Source: Marinilabilia rubra (GTDB taxonomy: Bacteria; Bacteroidota; Bacteroidia; Bacteroidales; Marinilabiliaceae). From it: a DNA stretch of 64,000 nucleotides. Every line of letters begins with the position of its first letter. Position 1 is the first letter of the stretch. Positions 54,107-62,167 of the stretch are shown piece after piece. The notes under the pieces are model-generated. The model was not told where the DNA came from, searched no databases, and saw only the letters and a program-made list of their open reading frames with translations. Position numbers and translations under genes: made by a program. The stretch lies in NCBI RefSeq assembly GCF_003121985.1, contig NZ_QEWP01000002.1:372001-436000 (forward strand), read 5' to 3'.

Positions 54107-54344
54107 ATCGCTTACTAATTTCCTCATGAGAAAATGTGCGACCATCCTGAATATCCTTCAGTCCACGATTAATTCCTTCTTGTTCTTCTCCACTTAAATC
54201 ATCCCACCAAACCTTATTTTCTGAACGAGAATCCTTAACCACTTTAAGATATTCTATTGTTTCATCATCTTCGAGTTTGGTAAGCCATTCTATCAACTCC
54301 AGTTTAATAGCATTGTGTCCCATAGAAAAAAATTTAACAGTCAT
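54096..54344 (-). CDS. antitoxin of a ParE-type toxin-antitoxin pair
   Basis: An 82-residue, acidic, helical protein. The C-terminal part VWWDDLSGEEQEGINRGLKD followed by IQDGRTFSHEEISKRYGL is the toxin-binding tail seen in many Bacteroidota antitoxins next to ParE genes. The N-terminus (KLELIEWLTKLEDDETIEYL) is helical, without a clear DNA-binding domain. A later in-frame ATG at 54323 gives MGHNAIKLE, equally possible as the start. The partner toxin gene is truncated. Confidence 0.8.
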   Translation of the reverse strand: MTVKFFSMGHNAIKLELIEWLTKLEDDETIEYLKVVKDSRSENKVWWDDLSGEEQEGINRGLKDIQDGRTFSHEEISKRYGL

Positions 54345-54475
54345 TCTTTTTTCAAAATTACGATTTTTTCATCCGTTTGTCAGACGATGAAACAAGAAAA
54401 TAATATCCATTGACAATGAGGCAACCAGCTGCTTATCATATTTCGTTTCTAACGGTGTTAGCAGGAGCAATTAGA

Positions 54476-54590
54476 AAGAAAAATTTCATCCCATAGTCCC
54501 GGAGGGACAAAAGATCGGTAGAAAGAAAAATCCCTAAAGGAAAGATGAATGCCGTAGGTACGAAACAGAAATTAAATGCCTGATATGTTT
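54476..54590. repeat. dispersed REP-like element (TCCCGGAGGGAC / GTAGGTACGAAAC)
   Basis: The sequence CCCATAGTCCCGGAGGGACA, then AAGATCGGTAGAAAGAAAAA and CCGTAGGTACGAAACAG forms the pattern of a widespread Bacteroidota intergenic repeat, possibly mobilised by REP-associated transposases. No ORF of believable composition lies in the 360-base gap it occupies. Confidence 0.6.
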
Positions 54591-54674
54591 CAAAAAACTT
54601 ATGTTTCCTTATGTGGTTCAAAGATTAATTCTTGTACTTTTCAACCATCATCTTAATTTCAGGCACAATAAATG

Positions 54675-54682
54675 TATATTTG
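54675..54682 (+). promoter_or_regulatory. candidate -7 promoter element of the DUF4139 gene
   Basis: TATATTTG matches TAnnTTTG, 24 bases before the chosen start codon. The -33 element is not clear. Confidence 0.4.
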
Positions 54683-54705
54683 AATTAAACTCAACAAAAT
54701 TTGAT

Positions 54706-56352
54706 ATGAGAAAAATATTTTTATTCATCGCACTTCTTGGGTTGGGCACTCTCCATGCACAGACAAGTAAAGAAGTCACCTCCGAAATTACCGATGTGAC
54801 TGTTTACCTTAATGGGGCACAGATTACCAGGGAAGCTGAAGTTTCTATTCCTTCAGGAAGAACAGAACTTTTGTTTAAAGGCATTACATCTCGCCTGAAT
54901 TCAGGTAGTTTACAGGTTGGTTCTGAAAAAGAGATCACCATTCTGTCGGTTAACCAGACATTCGATTATCTGGAGAAAGCCAAAGTGGACGAGAATATCG
55001 CTTCTTTACGCAAGAAACGGGATGATCTGCTTGAATCCATTGAGGATAAAAGATCTATGATCAGGGTCTATTCCAGTGAGAAAGAAATGCTCTTAAAGAA
55101 TCAACAAATCGGTGGCAATGAAAATGGGGTCAATATTGATGAGTTGATGAAGGCTGCCTCTTTTTTCCGGTCACACCTGAAAGAGCTCGAATCGCTCACC
55201 AAAAACCTGGACCGGGAAATTAAAGATTTAAACCTGAAATTAAACGACATCAATCAGCAATTAAGGGAGCTGAATTCGCAGAAGCAACAGCCCACAAGCA
55301 CTGTAAAAGTAGCCATTAAAACAGACAGAGCTGTTAACACCAAAATGTTTGTTAACTACACCATCCGCCAGGCCTCCTGGGAACCCATGTACGACATCAG
55401 AGTCAACTCAACCAAAGAGCCGCTAACCTTGGTTTACAGAGCTAAAGTTCGCCAAAGAAGTGAAGAAAAATGGGAGAATGTCAACCTCACACTCTCTACC
55501 GGTAATCCCTCTATCAGTAATTACAAACCTGAACTTCATAAGTGGTATGTTTATTCAAAGCCGCTACCGCCACCTCCTCCACCCAAAGTTTCTGGTGTCT
55601 TGCATATTGTTGAGGACGATGTGGAATTGACGGAAGAATTGGTTATTGAAGACACCGAGAGCGATTTCTCAAGGAAAGAAAAATCTCCCAGAAAAATGGC
55701 CACCAGTTCTCTTGGAAATGAAAACATAAGTATTCAGCAGCAACAAACCACTACATCTTTCAAAATTGATATTCCTTATTCCATCCCGTCAGACAATCAG
55801 GATTATGATGTTTCCATTGTTGATTATGAAGTTCCTGTAGATTATCAGTTTGCTGCGATTCCAAAGCTTTCGCCGCACGTGTATTTGATGGCATTGGCTA
55901 CCAATTGGTACGATCTAAACTTACTGCCGGGAGGTGCCAATATTTATTATCAGCAAACTTATCAGGGCAAAACGTACCTTGATTCTAAAACTTCCTCCGA
56001 TACACTGGCTCTTTCCATTGGTCGCGATCCGGGCATCATTGTGGAGCGTGAGATGCAAAAAGACCGCTCTGAGAAAAGCCTGTTTGGCAGCACACGCAAA
56101 GAAACCAAAGCATGGGTCATAACCGTTCGTAACACAAAAAACACTGAAGTATCAGTAGAAATTGAAGATCAATATCCCCTGTCCAGAAGCGGCGAGATAA
56201 AAGTGGAACTGGAAGAGGCCGGCAAAGCCGATGTTAACGAAACAGAAGGTAAACTAACCTGGAACCTGGATCTCAAGCCCGGTGAAGTAAAAGAACTTAA
56301 GTTTGTTTACAGCGTTCGCTACCCCAAAGATATGGATGTGATTGTGGAGTAA
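54706..56352 (+). CDS. DUF4139/DUF4140 (MuiA-like) secreted protein
   Basis: I choose ATG 54706 because it begins a signal peptide MRKIFLFIALLGLGTLHAQ; the frame is open further upstream but with no start signal. Length is 548 residues. The N-terminal DUF4140 domain reads ITDVTVYLNGAQITREAEVS. A coiled coil covers about 85-180 (SLRKKRDDLLESIEDKRSMI). The DUF4139 domain follows with the family hallmark TNTKMFVNYTIRQASWEPMY-like sequence (here VNTKMFVNYTIRQASWEPMY) and ends LKPGEVKELKFVYSVRYPKD. Members are called mucoidy inhibitor A-like; the biochemical role is unknown. It is a single-gene unit with its own terminator. Confidence 0.85.
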   Translation: MRKIFLFIALLGLGTLHAQTSKEVTSEITDVTVYLNGAQITREAEVSIPSGRTELLFKGITSRLNSGSLQVGSEKEITILSVNQTFDYLEKAKVDENIASLRKKRDDLLESIEDKRSMIRVYSSEKEMLLKNQQIGGNENGVNIDELMKAASFFRSHLKELESLTKNLDREIKDLNLKLNDINQQLRELNSQKQQPTSTVKVAIKTDRAVNTKMFVNYTIRQASWEPMYDIRVNSTKEPLTLVYRAKVRQRSEEKWENVNLTLSTGNPSISNYKPELHKWYVYSKPLPPPPPPKVSGVLHIVEDDVELTEELVIEDTESDFSRKEKSPRKMATSSLGNENISIQQQQTTTSFKIDIPYSIPSDNQDYDVSIVDYEVPVDYQFAAIPKLSPHVYLMALATNWYDLNLLPGGANIYYQQTYQGKTYLDSKTSSDTLALSIGRDPGIIVEREMQKDRSEKSLFGSTRKETKAWVITVRNTKNTEVSVEIEDQYPLSRSGEIKVELEEAGKADVNETEGKLTWNLDLKPGEVKELKFVYSVRYPKDMDVIVE

Positions 56353-56385
56353 AAGGCCAGAGGGTGAAAGGGTAAAAAAGTTAAG

Positions 56386-56425
56386 AAGGTGGTTAGAAAC
56401 AAAGTTTGTTTTTGACCACCTTTTG
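56386..56425 (+). terminator. terminator of the DUF4139 gene
   Basis: AAGGTGGTTAGAAACAAA and TTTGTTTTTGACCACCTT pair along 18 bases (two G-U pairs in RNA), followed by TTTTGCTTTTT, 33 bases after the stop codon. Just upstream, GGGTGAAAGGGTAAAAAAG resembles spacer module B on the opposite strand. Confidence 0.7.
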
Positions 56426-56879
56426 CTTTTTCCGCAGATTTCGAACCCTGTCAGGAATCAGACAGATGTTCCTTGATCATCTATCATCGTAGTAACAAGT
56501 ATTCCAAGATCGAAAAGATCACTGAAAGAGAGATTCTTCACTCCGTTCTGAATGACAAGAGACTTGGAATTCCTGGCTTTACTATGAGGGACTGTTCGGA
56601 AAATCCAAGTTTAATGTCATTCTGAGCTTGCCGAAGAATCTTTTAGTTCAAGAATCGGATGTTTAAACTTCACTCAACATAACGCGCTTTAAGGGCATTG
56701 GAGAAAGCTCAGTCAAAACCAACAGACATGAAACATCCTTTTACCCCCCTCTTTCTTACAATACACTCTTTGCGTCCCTGCAACTTTGCGTTAAAAACAC
56801 CGCCAAACACTTTAATTATTGAGATTTTGCCGCACATTTCGTAGCTTCGCTATCCGGAAATCAACGATAATACTAAAAA
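56426..56879. repeat. spacer with an MITE-like element at 56531-56641
   Basis: Left end AGATTCTTCACTCCGTTCTG (56531-) continuing AATGACA, and right end TGTCATTCTGAGCTTGCCGA (56615-) continuing AGAATCT, form imperfect 27-base terminal inverted repeats of a 111-base element. The sequence family (TTCTGAG..CGAAGAATCT) is a frequent intergenic repeat in Bacteroidota. No coding frame was found in the rest; CCCTGTCAGG near 56448 recalls the palindrome at 13638. Confidence 0.6.
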
Positions 56880-57185
56880 ATGAAGAAATTATTGATCATT
56901 TTAGCCATTGCCATGCTCACGGCATGTGCCACCAAAGACATCAATGATGTTAAAGAAGGCATGTCTTCGAAAGAGGTTACAGAAATAGCAGGAGAACCCT
57001 CTGAGACAGTTTCCATGCCCCTCGATATTGAATGGTGGATTTATGAAGAAGAAGAGGTCTTGCTTATTTTTGAAAACGACACCGTTTCGAAGGTTACCTC
57101 TCAAAAGGAACTGGAAGAATCAATCAAAGGAGTGGAAAAAAGCATGAAAGACCTGGAAGGAGAAATCAACAAATTAACTGAATAA
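56880..57185 (+). CDS. small lipoprotein with SmpA/BamE-like motif
   Basis: A 101-residue protein. The signal sequence ends with a lipobox LTAC (Cys-16), so it is a lipoprotein. KEGMSSKEVTEIAGEPSETV matches the beginning of the SmpA/BamE fold (GM...EV....G.P), followed by EWWIYEEEEVLLIFENDTVS, which gives the beta strands. The C-terminal 30 residues are a charged helix (EESIKGVEKSMKDLEGEINK). It lies 6 bases before the panE-like gene, so they share a transcript. A role in the outer membrane is possible, the exact function unknown. Confidence 0.75.
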   Translation: MKKLLIILAIAMLTACATKDINDVKEGMSSKEVTEIAGEPSETVSMPLDIEWWIYEEEEVLLIFENDTVSKVTSQKELEESIKGVEKSMKDLEGEINKLTE

Positions 57186-57191
57186 ACTACT

Positions 57192-58118
57192 ATGCAAGTA
57201 TTAATAGTTGGAACAGGTGGTGTAGGCGGATACTTTGGAGGCCGCATGGCCAAAGCCGGACACGATGTAACCTTCATTGCCCGTGGAGACCACAAAAAGG
57301 CCATGGAAGAAAATGGGCTTGAGGTGAAAAGCATTAACGGGGATTTTTCCCTCAAAAAGGTAAAAGTTACTGATAGTATTGCTGATGCAGCCACTCCGGA
57401 TTTGGTCATCATATCCGTAAAAGCCTGGCAGGTAAAAGACATTGCTGTTCAATTGAAAAAGGTGATTGACGGTCACACAATGGTATTGCCGCTTCAAAAC
57501 GGAGTATTGGCCAGCGATGAGCTCAAAGAAGAACTCTCTGAGAAGAACGTTTTGGCAGGTCTTTGCCGCATCATCAGTAAAATAGATGGCCCCGGAAAAA
57601 TACACCATATGGCCGTAGATCCCGTTATTGTATTTGGGGAATGTAACAACTCGAAAAGCGACCGGGTGCTGGAACTGGAAAAAACCTTTAATGATTCCGG
57701 GTTCAAAGGACAGGTTCCTAAAGACATTCAGGCAGCACTTTGGAAGAAATTTATCTCCATTTGTACAAGTGGATGGCTGGCAGTGACACGTGCTACACAT
57801 GGCGAAGTACGTGAGCAAAAAGAGACACGCAGCATTCTTAAAGAAATTCTAAACGAAGGTACTTTGCTTGCCCGAAAAAAAGGAATCAACATTACGGAAG
57901 ATTACCCGGACAAAATGATGGCTTTTATTGATACGTTTCCATATGATTCCACCACCTCTCTTACCAGGGACATTTGGGACGGAAAGCCTTCTGAGCTGGA
58001 ATATCAGAATGGAACCATTGTTAAATTAGCCGATGAAATCGGATTAGATGTGCCGGTCAACCGGTTTATTTATTACTCTCTGATTTTGATGGAAAAACGC
58101 GCCCGAGGCAATAGTTAG
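57192..58118 (+). CDS. panE: 2-dehydropantoate 2-reductase-like enzyme
   Basis: A 308-residue ketopantoate reductase homologue. The nucleotide-binding Rossmann motif is at the N-terminus, GTGGVGGYFGGRMAKAGHDV, and LPLQNGVLASDEL contains the conserved Asn of the active site. Helical C-terminal domain: LWKKFISICTSGWLAVTRAT contains the typical catalytic Lys, and DIWDGKPSELEYQNGTIVKL the substrate-binding Glu/Asn section. The family converts ketopantoate to pantoate with NADPH in coenzyme A synthesis, but many members have other substrates. No other pan gene is nearby, so the specific role is uncertain. Confidence 0.85.
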   Translation: MQVLIVGTGGVGGYFGGRMAKAGHDVTFIARGDHKKAMEENGLEVKSINGDFSLKKVKVTDSIADAATPDLVIISVKAWQVKDIAVQLKKVIDGHTMVLPLQNGVLASDELKEELSEKNVLAGLCRIISKIDGPGKIHHMAVDPVIVFGECNNSKSDRVLELEKTFNDSGFKGQVPKDIQAALWKKFISICTSGWLAVTRATHGEVREQKETRSILKEILNEGTLLARKKGINITEDYPDKMMAFIDTFPYDSTTSLTRDIWDGKPSELEYQNGTIVKLADEIGLDVPVNRFIYYSLILMEKRARGNS

Positions 58119-58350
58119 TTGAAAAGTACATGCGTGGATGAGCCAATACAATTACTCCTTCACGCATTCTTCATCACACCCTGCTGAATTTCACCTCCTC
58201 AATAATCTCCAGCCTTTCCTCCTCTTCTAAATTAAGACCCGGGTCAAAACTTTTTTGTTTTCAATACTATGTTAATAATTTTGCTTTATTGATTGTCGGA
58301 AAATCAATAAATTGCACCCCCTAAAACCATACCTTCAAAAATCTATTCCT

Positions 58351-61239
58351 ATGCAGAAAGAATTTTTCCCTAAAATTTTCCTTAGCCTTCTGTTTTTTTC
58401 AATTATCACCACCGGGGGGTATACCCAAAACGGTAAAATGAGTGACCACTGGGCAGCCTACCTCAATTATCAAAAGCACCAATCGGGAGAATTAAACGAC
58501 AGCGCACTACATTTTCTGCACAAAGCTGAGAACCTGGCTTTTGATAAAGAAAGCTACAACCGATACCTGTGGTACATCAACGAAGAAGCCAGATACCTTT
58601 ACATTAAATCGGAGCCTTATAGAGCTATTGATGTCATCAAAGAAGGCATGCAACGCCATAAAGCCCATGAAGATACATTAAACAGTTTTACCTATGCATA
58701 CAGCAATGGGAGTATTGGATTTATTCTTTATTCAATGGGCAAAAATGAAGAAGCTCTGAAGTACTTTCTTCAAAAAGTAAGGCATGAAGAAATCATTATG
58801 GAGAAAAATCTTCCCTATTACCAAAAATATCCGGACAGATTTCATAATGAGCTATCTACCAGCTACGAAACACTTACTACGTGTTACCAAACCATTTATG
58901 AAAAAACACTGAGACCCGAGGCTTTTTTTCATGCTACAGAATATGCTGAAAAACTTTGGAAACATTGCATGAGCAAAAACCTGGAAAGTCAGTATGGTGA
59001 TGCACTCTATACTTATGGTCGGCTAGCGAGTGTTCTCTTCCCAAATGAGGCACTGGATCTATTGGAGATCAGCAGTCAATATCTGGGAGATAGTCACCTT
59101 GAAGCCTATTACAGCAATCTAAGTGATTACTACCTCAAGAAAGGAAATCCGGATAAAGCAAAAGCTTTATTGAAAGAGGGACTTGAAATAATTTTCAAAC
59201 CGCGGGAGATTACCTCAAGAGATAAGATATCCACCGGGGGAGAAAGTCCGGAATCTATCATCAACCAACTTGCCGGCATTTATCTGTACACCAATCAACC
59301 GGATAGTGCTATTAGACTGATTACCCCAAACCTCAAAAACACAGAAGATCCGGTTGATCTTTGCGAAACCTATGCTCTTTTAGCCAAAGCCCGGATGAAT
59401 AAAGGAAACCTCGAAAAAGCCGACAGTCTTTACAAATTGTCCCGCTCCTACATTTCACACCTGGATGAAGGTGGAACCGAATTGGAATTGCTCAACGACA
59501 TGGCACTGCTCATGCTCAAATGGAACAAAACTGATACCGCCCGCCATTACACCAGTTTGGCGGACAGCATCGCCCGCTCTTACGAGAAAGACTTCTTTAA
59601 AAGTCCCCATGCCAACAATATTCAGTTTGTATTGAATCACATTTTCAAATCGGCTCGTATCTTTAGCGATCTATACCTGAGAGAACATAAAATTGAGGAT
59701 TACCAGCAGGCTCAAAAACTGTTCCTGGAGGGACTGAAGCTAACCAACAGATTAAATTTCAACCTTATAGACAAGTCATCCCTGGCTTATCTATCCAACA
59801 ACATCAAGACATACCTGCCCTGGTATTTTGATATTAATTACGCAAGGTATAAAAACACAGGAGATGAAAAATATGCAACCCTTATTGGTGATGCTCTTGC
59901 AAACAACAAAGCAAGAACATTAACCACCCTCATTCGCAGGGAAGAGAACCAGAAACTGACAATATTTGATGGCGAGACACAAAAAGTGGATTCCCTGGAG
60001 TTTCTAATAAATGATCTGGAATCAGCCATACTAAGTACAAATGACACGGCGGTAATTGACAGTTTAAAAATCAAACGAATTGAAACAGCAATAGATTTAC
60101 TTGGCTATAAATTCAGGGAAGAACGAAAAAAAACAGCTCATTATCCGGATTATGCCGAGAACACATTAAAAAATATACAGAAAAAACTGGATGCCAATTC
60201 CATTTTTGTGGATTATTATCTTTCCGACTCGGTCATGTACACTACCTATGTTACCAGTAAAGATATTGATGTAAAACGGCAAATCTTCCCTGACGGATTC
60301 CCTAAAGCTGTAAGAGACAAGCAAAGAAGTCTGAAAACAGGAAACGGAAAATCGAACTACGATAACATGTTATGGTCTACCCTTTTAACCCCTTTAAACT
60401 CCGAGCTGAAGAACAAAAAACACATCATCATTGTGCCCGACTCATATCTATATAAAATCCCGTTTGAAACACTTTTCAAAAACGATCAATTTCTGATTGA
60501 ATCGCATACAATCAATTACAACTACTCTGCTCTTGCCTATCTTTTAACTGGTAAGGACGCGCGCCCTGAAAACCTGAGCAGCCTGATCCTGGCACCCGAT
60601 TTTTCAAACGGTAATGCTGCTCCTAATCTGGCATTTCGGGGTATCGAAAATGATTCAACCCTTTTCCGCAACGGAAAGCTGGTCTCGCTGCCTTTTGCCC
60701 AAAGCGAGGCAAAGGAAATATTTGAAAAGTTCCGAAAAAAAGACGTTGCCTCCAATCTGCTCACAGGCCCTTTGGCCACCAAAGAGAACTTCATAAAATA
60801 TGCCGAAAACAGTCATATCCTTCATATGGCCACTCACGGCTATAGCTCAAGGGAAAATCCCTTCCGTTCCTGTATTTTCTTCTCGGACCGACAAAATCAT
60901 GAAGCGGATTACATGATGATGAATGAACTGTATAATCTTTCACTCGATGCAGATCTTGCTGTTCTCTCTGCATGTCAGACAGGAAACGGACAAATAATAG
61001 AAGGCGAAGGAATGCTGGCTTTACCCGGAGGGTTCATCTTTTCAGGCGTTCCCAATGTGATTGCTTCTCTCTGGAAAGTTCATGACCAAAAAACAAGGTT
61101 TCTAATGGAAGCATTTTACAGCTATCTTCTTGAAGAAGACAAAAGCTACAAAGAAGCCCTTCGGTTGGCAAAACTGAACTGTATCAAAGAGGGTTATCTT
61201 CCCCTTGACTGGGCCGGATTTGTATTAATTGGAGAATGA
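58351..61239 (+). CDS. secreted TPR-CHAT (caspase-like) protein
   Basis: I choose ATG 58351, which opens a signal peptide (MQKEFFPKIFLSLLFFSIIT); an in-frame TTG at 58312 is unlikely. Length is 962 residues. Residues about 30-560 are TPR-type helical repeats (YSMGKNEEALKYFLQKVRHE, KKGNPDKAKALLKEGLEIIF). The C-terminal 330 residues form a CHAT domain: start SIFVDYYLSDSVMYTTYVTS, catalytic His-829 in HMATHGYSS and Cys-875 in LSACQTGNG, then EGMLALPGGFIFSGVPNVIA. CHAT proteases act in signalling and defence; the signal peptide places it outside the cytoplasm. No gasdermin or effector gene is adjacent. Confidence 0.88.
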   Translation: MQKEFFPKIFLSLLFFSIITTGGYTQNGKMSDHWAAYLNYQKHQSGELNDSALHFLHKAENLAFDKESYNRYLWYINEEARYLYIKSEPYRAIDVIKEGMQRHKAHEDTLNSFTYAYSNGSIGFILYSMGKNEEALKYFLQKVRHEEIIMEKNLPYYQKYPDRFHNELSTSYETLTTCYQTIYEKTLRPEAFFHATEYAEKLWKHCMSKNLESQYGDALYTYGRLASVLFPNEALDLLEISSQYLGDSHLEAYYSNLSDYYLKKGNPDKAKALLKEGLEIIFKPREITSRDKISTGGESPESIINQLAGIYLYTNQPDSAIRLITPNLKNTEDPVDLCETYALLAKARMNKGNLEKADSLYKLSRSYISHLDEGGTELELLNDMALLMLKWNKTDTARHYTSLADSIARSYEKDFFKSPHANNIQFVLNHIFKSARIFSDLYLREHKIEDYQQAQKLFLEGLKLTNRLNFNLIDKSSLAYLSNNIKTYLPWYFDINYARYKNTGDEKYATLIGDALANNKARTLTTLIRREENQKLTIFDGETQKVDSLEFLINDLESAILSTNDTAVIDSLKIKRIETAIDLLGYKFREERKKTAHYPDYAENTLKNIQKKLDANSIFVDYYLSDSVMYTTYVTSKDIDVKRQIFPDGFPKAVRDKQRSLKTGNGKSNYDNMLWSTLLTPLNSELKNKKHIIIVPDSYLYKIPFETLFKNDQFLIESHTINYNYSALAYLLTGKDARPENLSSLILAPDFSNGNAAPNLAFRGIENDSTLFRNGKLVSLPFAQSEAKEIFEKFRKKDVASNLLTGPLATKENFIKYAENSHILHMATHGYSSRENPFRSCIFFSDRQNHEADYMMMNELYNLSLDADLAVLSACQTGNGQIIEGEGMLALPGGFIFSGVPNVIASLWKVHDQKTRFLMEAFYSYLLEEDKSYKEALRLAKLNCIKEGYLPLDWAGFVLIGE

Positions 61240-61382
61240 AACAAAAATGAAATTATAGACCCAAGTTCAATGCACTTACAGGGTTCGGGCCCTTTCACCC
61301 CGATTTCTTTTTGATCTTGACACATAAAATCCTGCCTTCCGGGTAGACCTGTCTCAAATATGGAAAAAAACAGATACTCATC

Positions 61383-61431
61383 TGATAAGGAAATGGCCGG
61401 ATATTTTAAGCTTCCGGCCATTTCCTTATCA
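61383..61431. terminator. bidirectional terminator, perfect 19-bp stem
   Basis: GATAAGGAAATGGCCGGA (61384-61401) and TCCGGCCATTTCCTTATC (61413-61430) are exact reverse complements, extended by one more pair on the outside, with an 11-base loop. It lies between the convergent CHAT gene and the secreted-protein gene and touches the latter's stop codon. Confidence 0.8.
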
Positions 61432-61432
61432 T

Positions 61433-62008
61433 CTAATGTCCTAATGGAAATTCCATCTGTCCTCCGGTTTTAATGTATTTTTCCCTTTCAAACCCCATAA
61501 GTCCCTGCTCGTCTGCATCAAGTTTCAAATTATTATATCTGCGGGACTCTTTAATCATTTTTGACTTCTGCTTTTTTGACATCCACTCAATATCCAATCC
61601 CGGAGGAAATGAATCTCTTTTTATAACAAGCGATTTTTTATTCCCAGCTTCAAGTTTCTCTTTTTGCCGTTTATAATACGCTGAAAGCTTTTCGATATTC
61701 CCGGCATAGCTTTCAAAATCCTCTATCGAAATATCATATTTTTCGATATCAGTATCATGCCATACAGCTAATTGATAATTTTCCCCATCTTTTCTCAGCA
61801 CCCCCTGATCAAACAACGAGTCAGGCACTTGTGTAAACAAAAGGTAATCCAGTTTTTCAATCAAATCAATGGTATCGCCTACTTCCGGATGCAATACAAC
61901 TGGTTTTTGAGAAATGGCTGGCGAAACGAAAAAGAAGACCAACAACATGGCAGATATGATTCTGACCTCAAAAAAAAATTTGGGAAATGAAGTATTAAGT
62001 TGTCTCAT
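61433..62008 (-). CDS. hypothetical secreted protein
   Basis: A 191-residue exported protein. The signal sequence is long if counted from ATG 62008 (MRQLNTSFPKFFFEVRIISA); the internal Met-21 gives a classic one, MLLVFFFVSPAISQ. The mature part is charged, mostly helical, with LHPEVGDTIDLIEKLDYLLF and a Lys-rich middle (YYKRQKEKLEAGNKKSLVIK) and ends MEFPLGH. I recognise no domain. It stands alone between convergent terminators and the hydG gene. Confidence 0.65.
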   Translation of the reverse strand: MRQLNTSFPKFFFEVRIISAMLLVFFFVSPAISQKPVVLHPEVGDTIDLIEKLDYLLFTQVPDSLFDQGVLRKDGENYQLAVWHDTDIEKYDISIEDFESYAGNIEKLSAYYKRQKEKLEAGNKKSLVIKRDSFPPGLDIEWMSKKQKSKMIKESRRYNNLKLDADEQGLMGFEREKYIKTGGQMEFPLGH

Positions 62009-62167
62009 AATTTAATTGGGTTATTTGATTATACAAAAAATCAGCTCCCCCAATGTATACTTCAAAAAATTGGGAAAGAGCTATTTTTATTTCAAAAAAA
62101 ATCTCTAACATTAAGACTTTGCGTGATTGCACTTTCTGCGTTCAGCCCTGTCTAAAAAGGAAGAAAA

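Noticed and set aside
54436-54621. 61-codon minus-strand frame across the REP-like element
   Set aside because: It lies on a dispersed repeat and has no homologue-like features or start signal.
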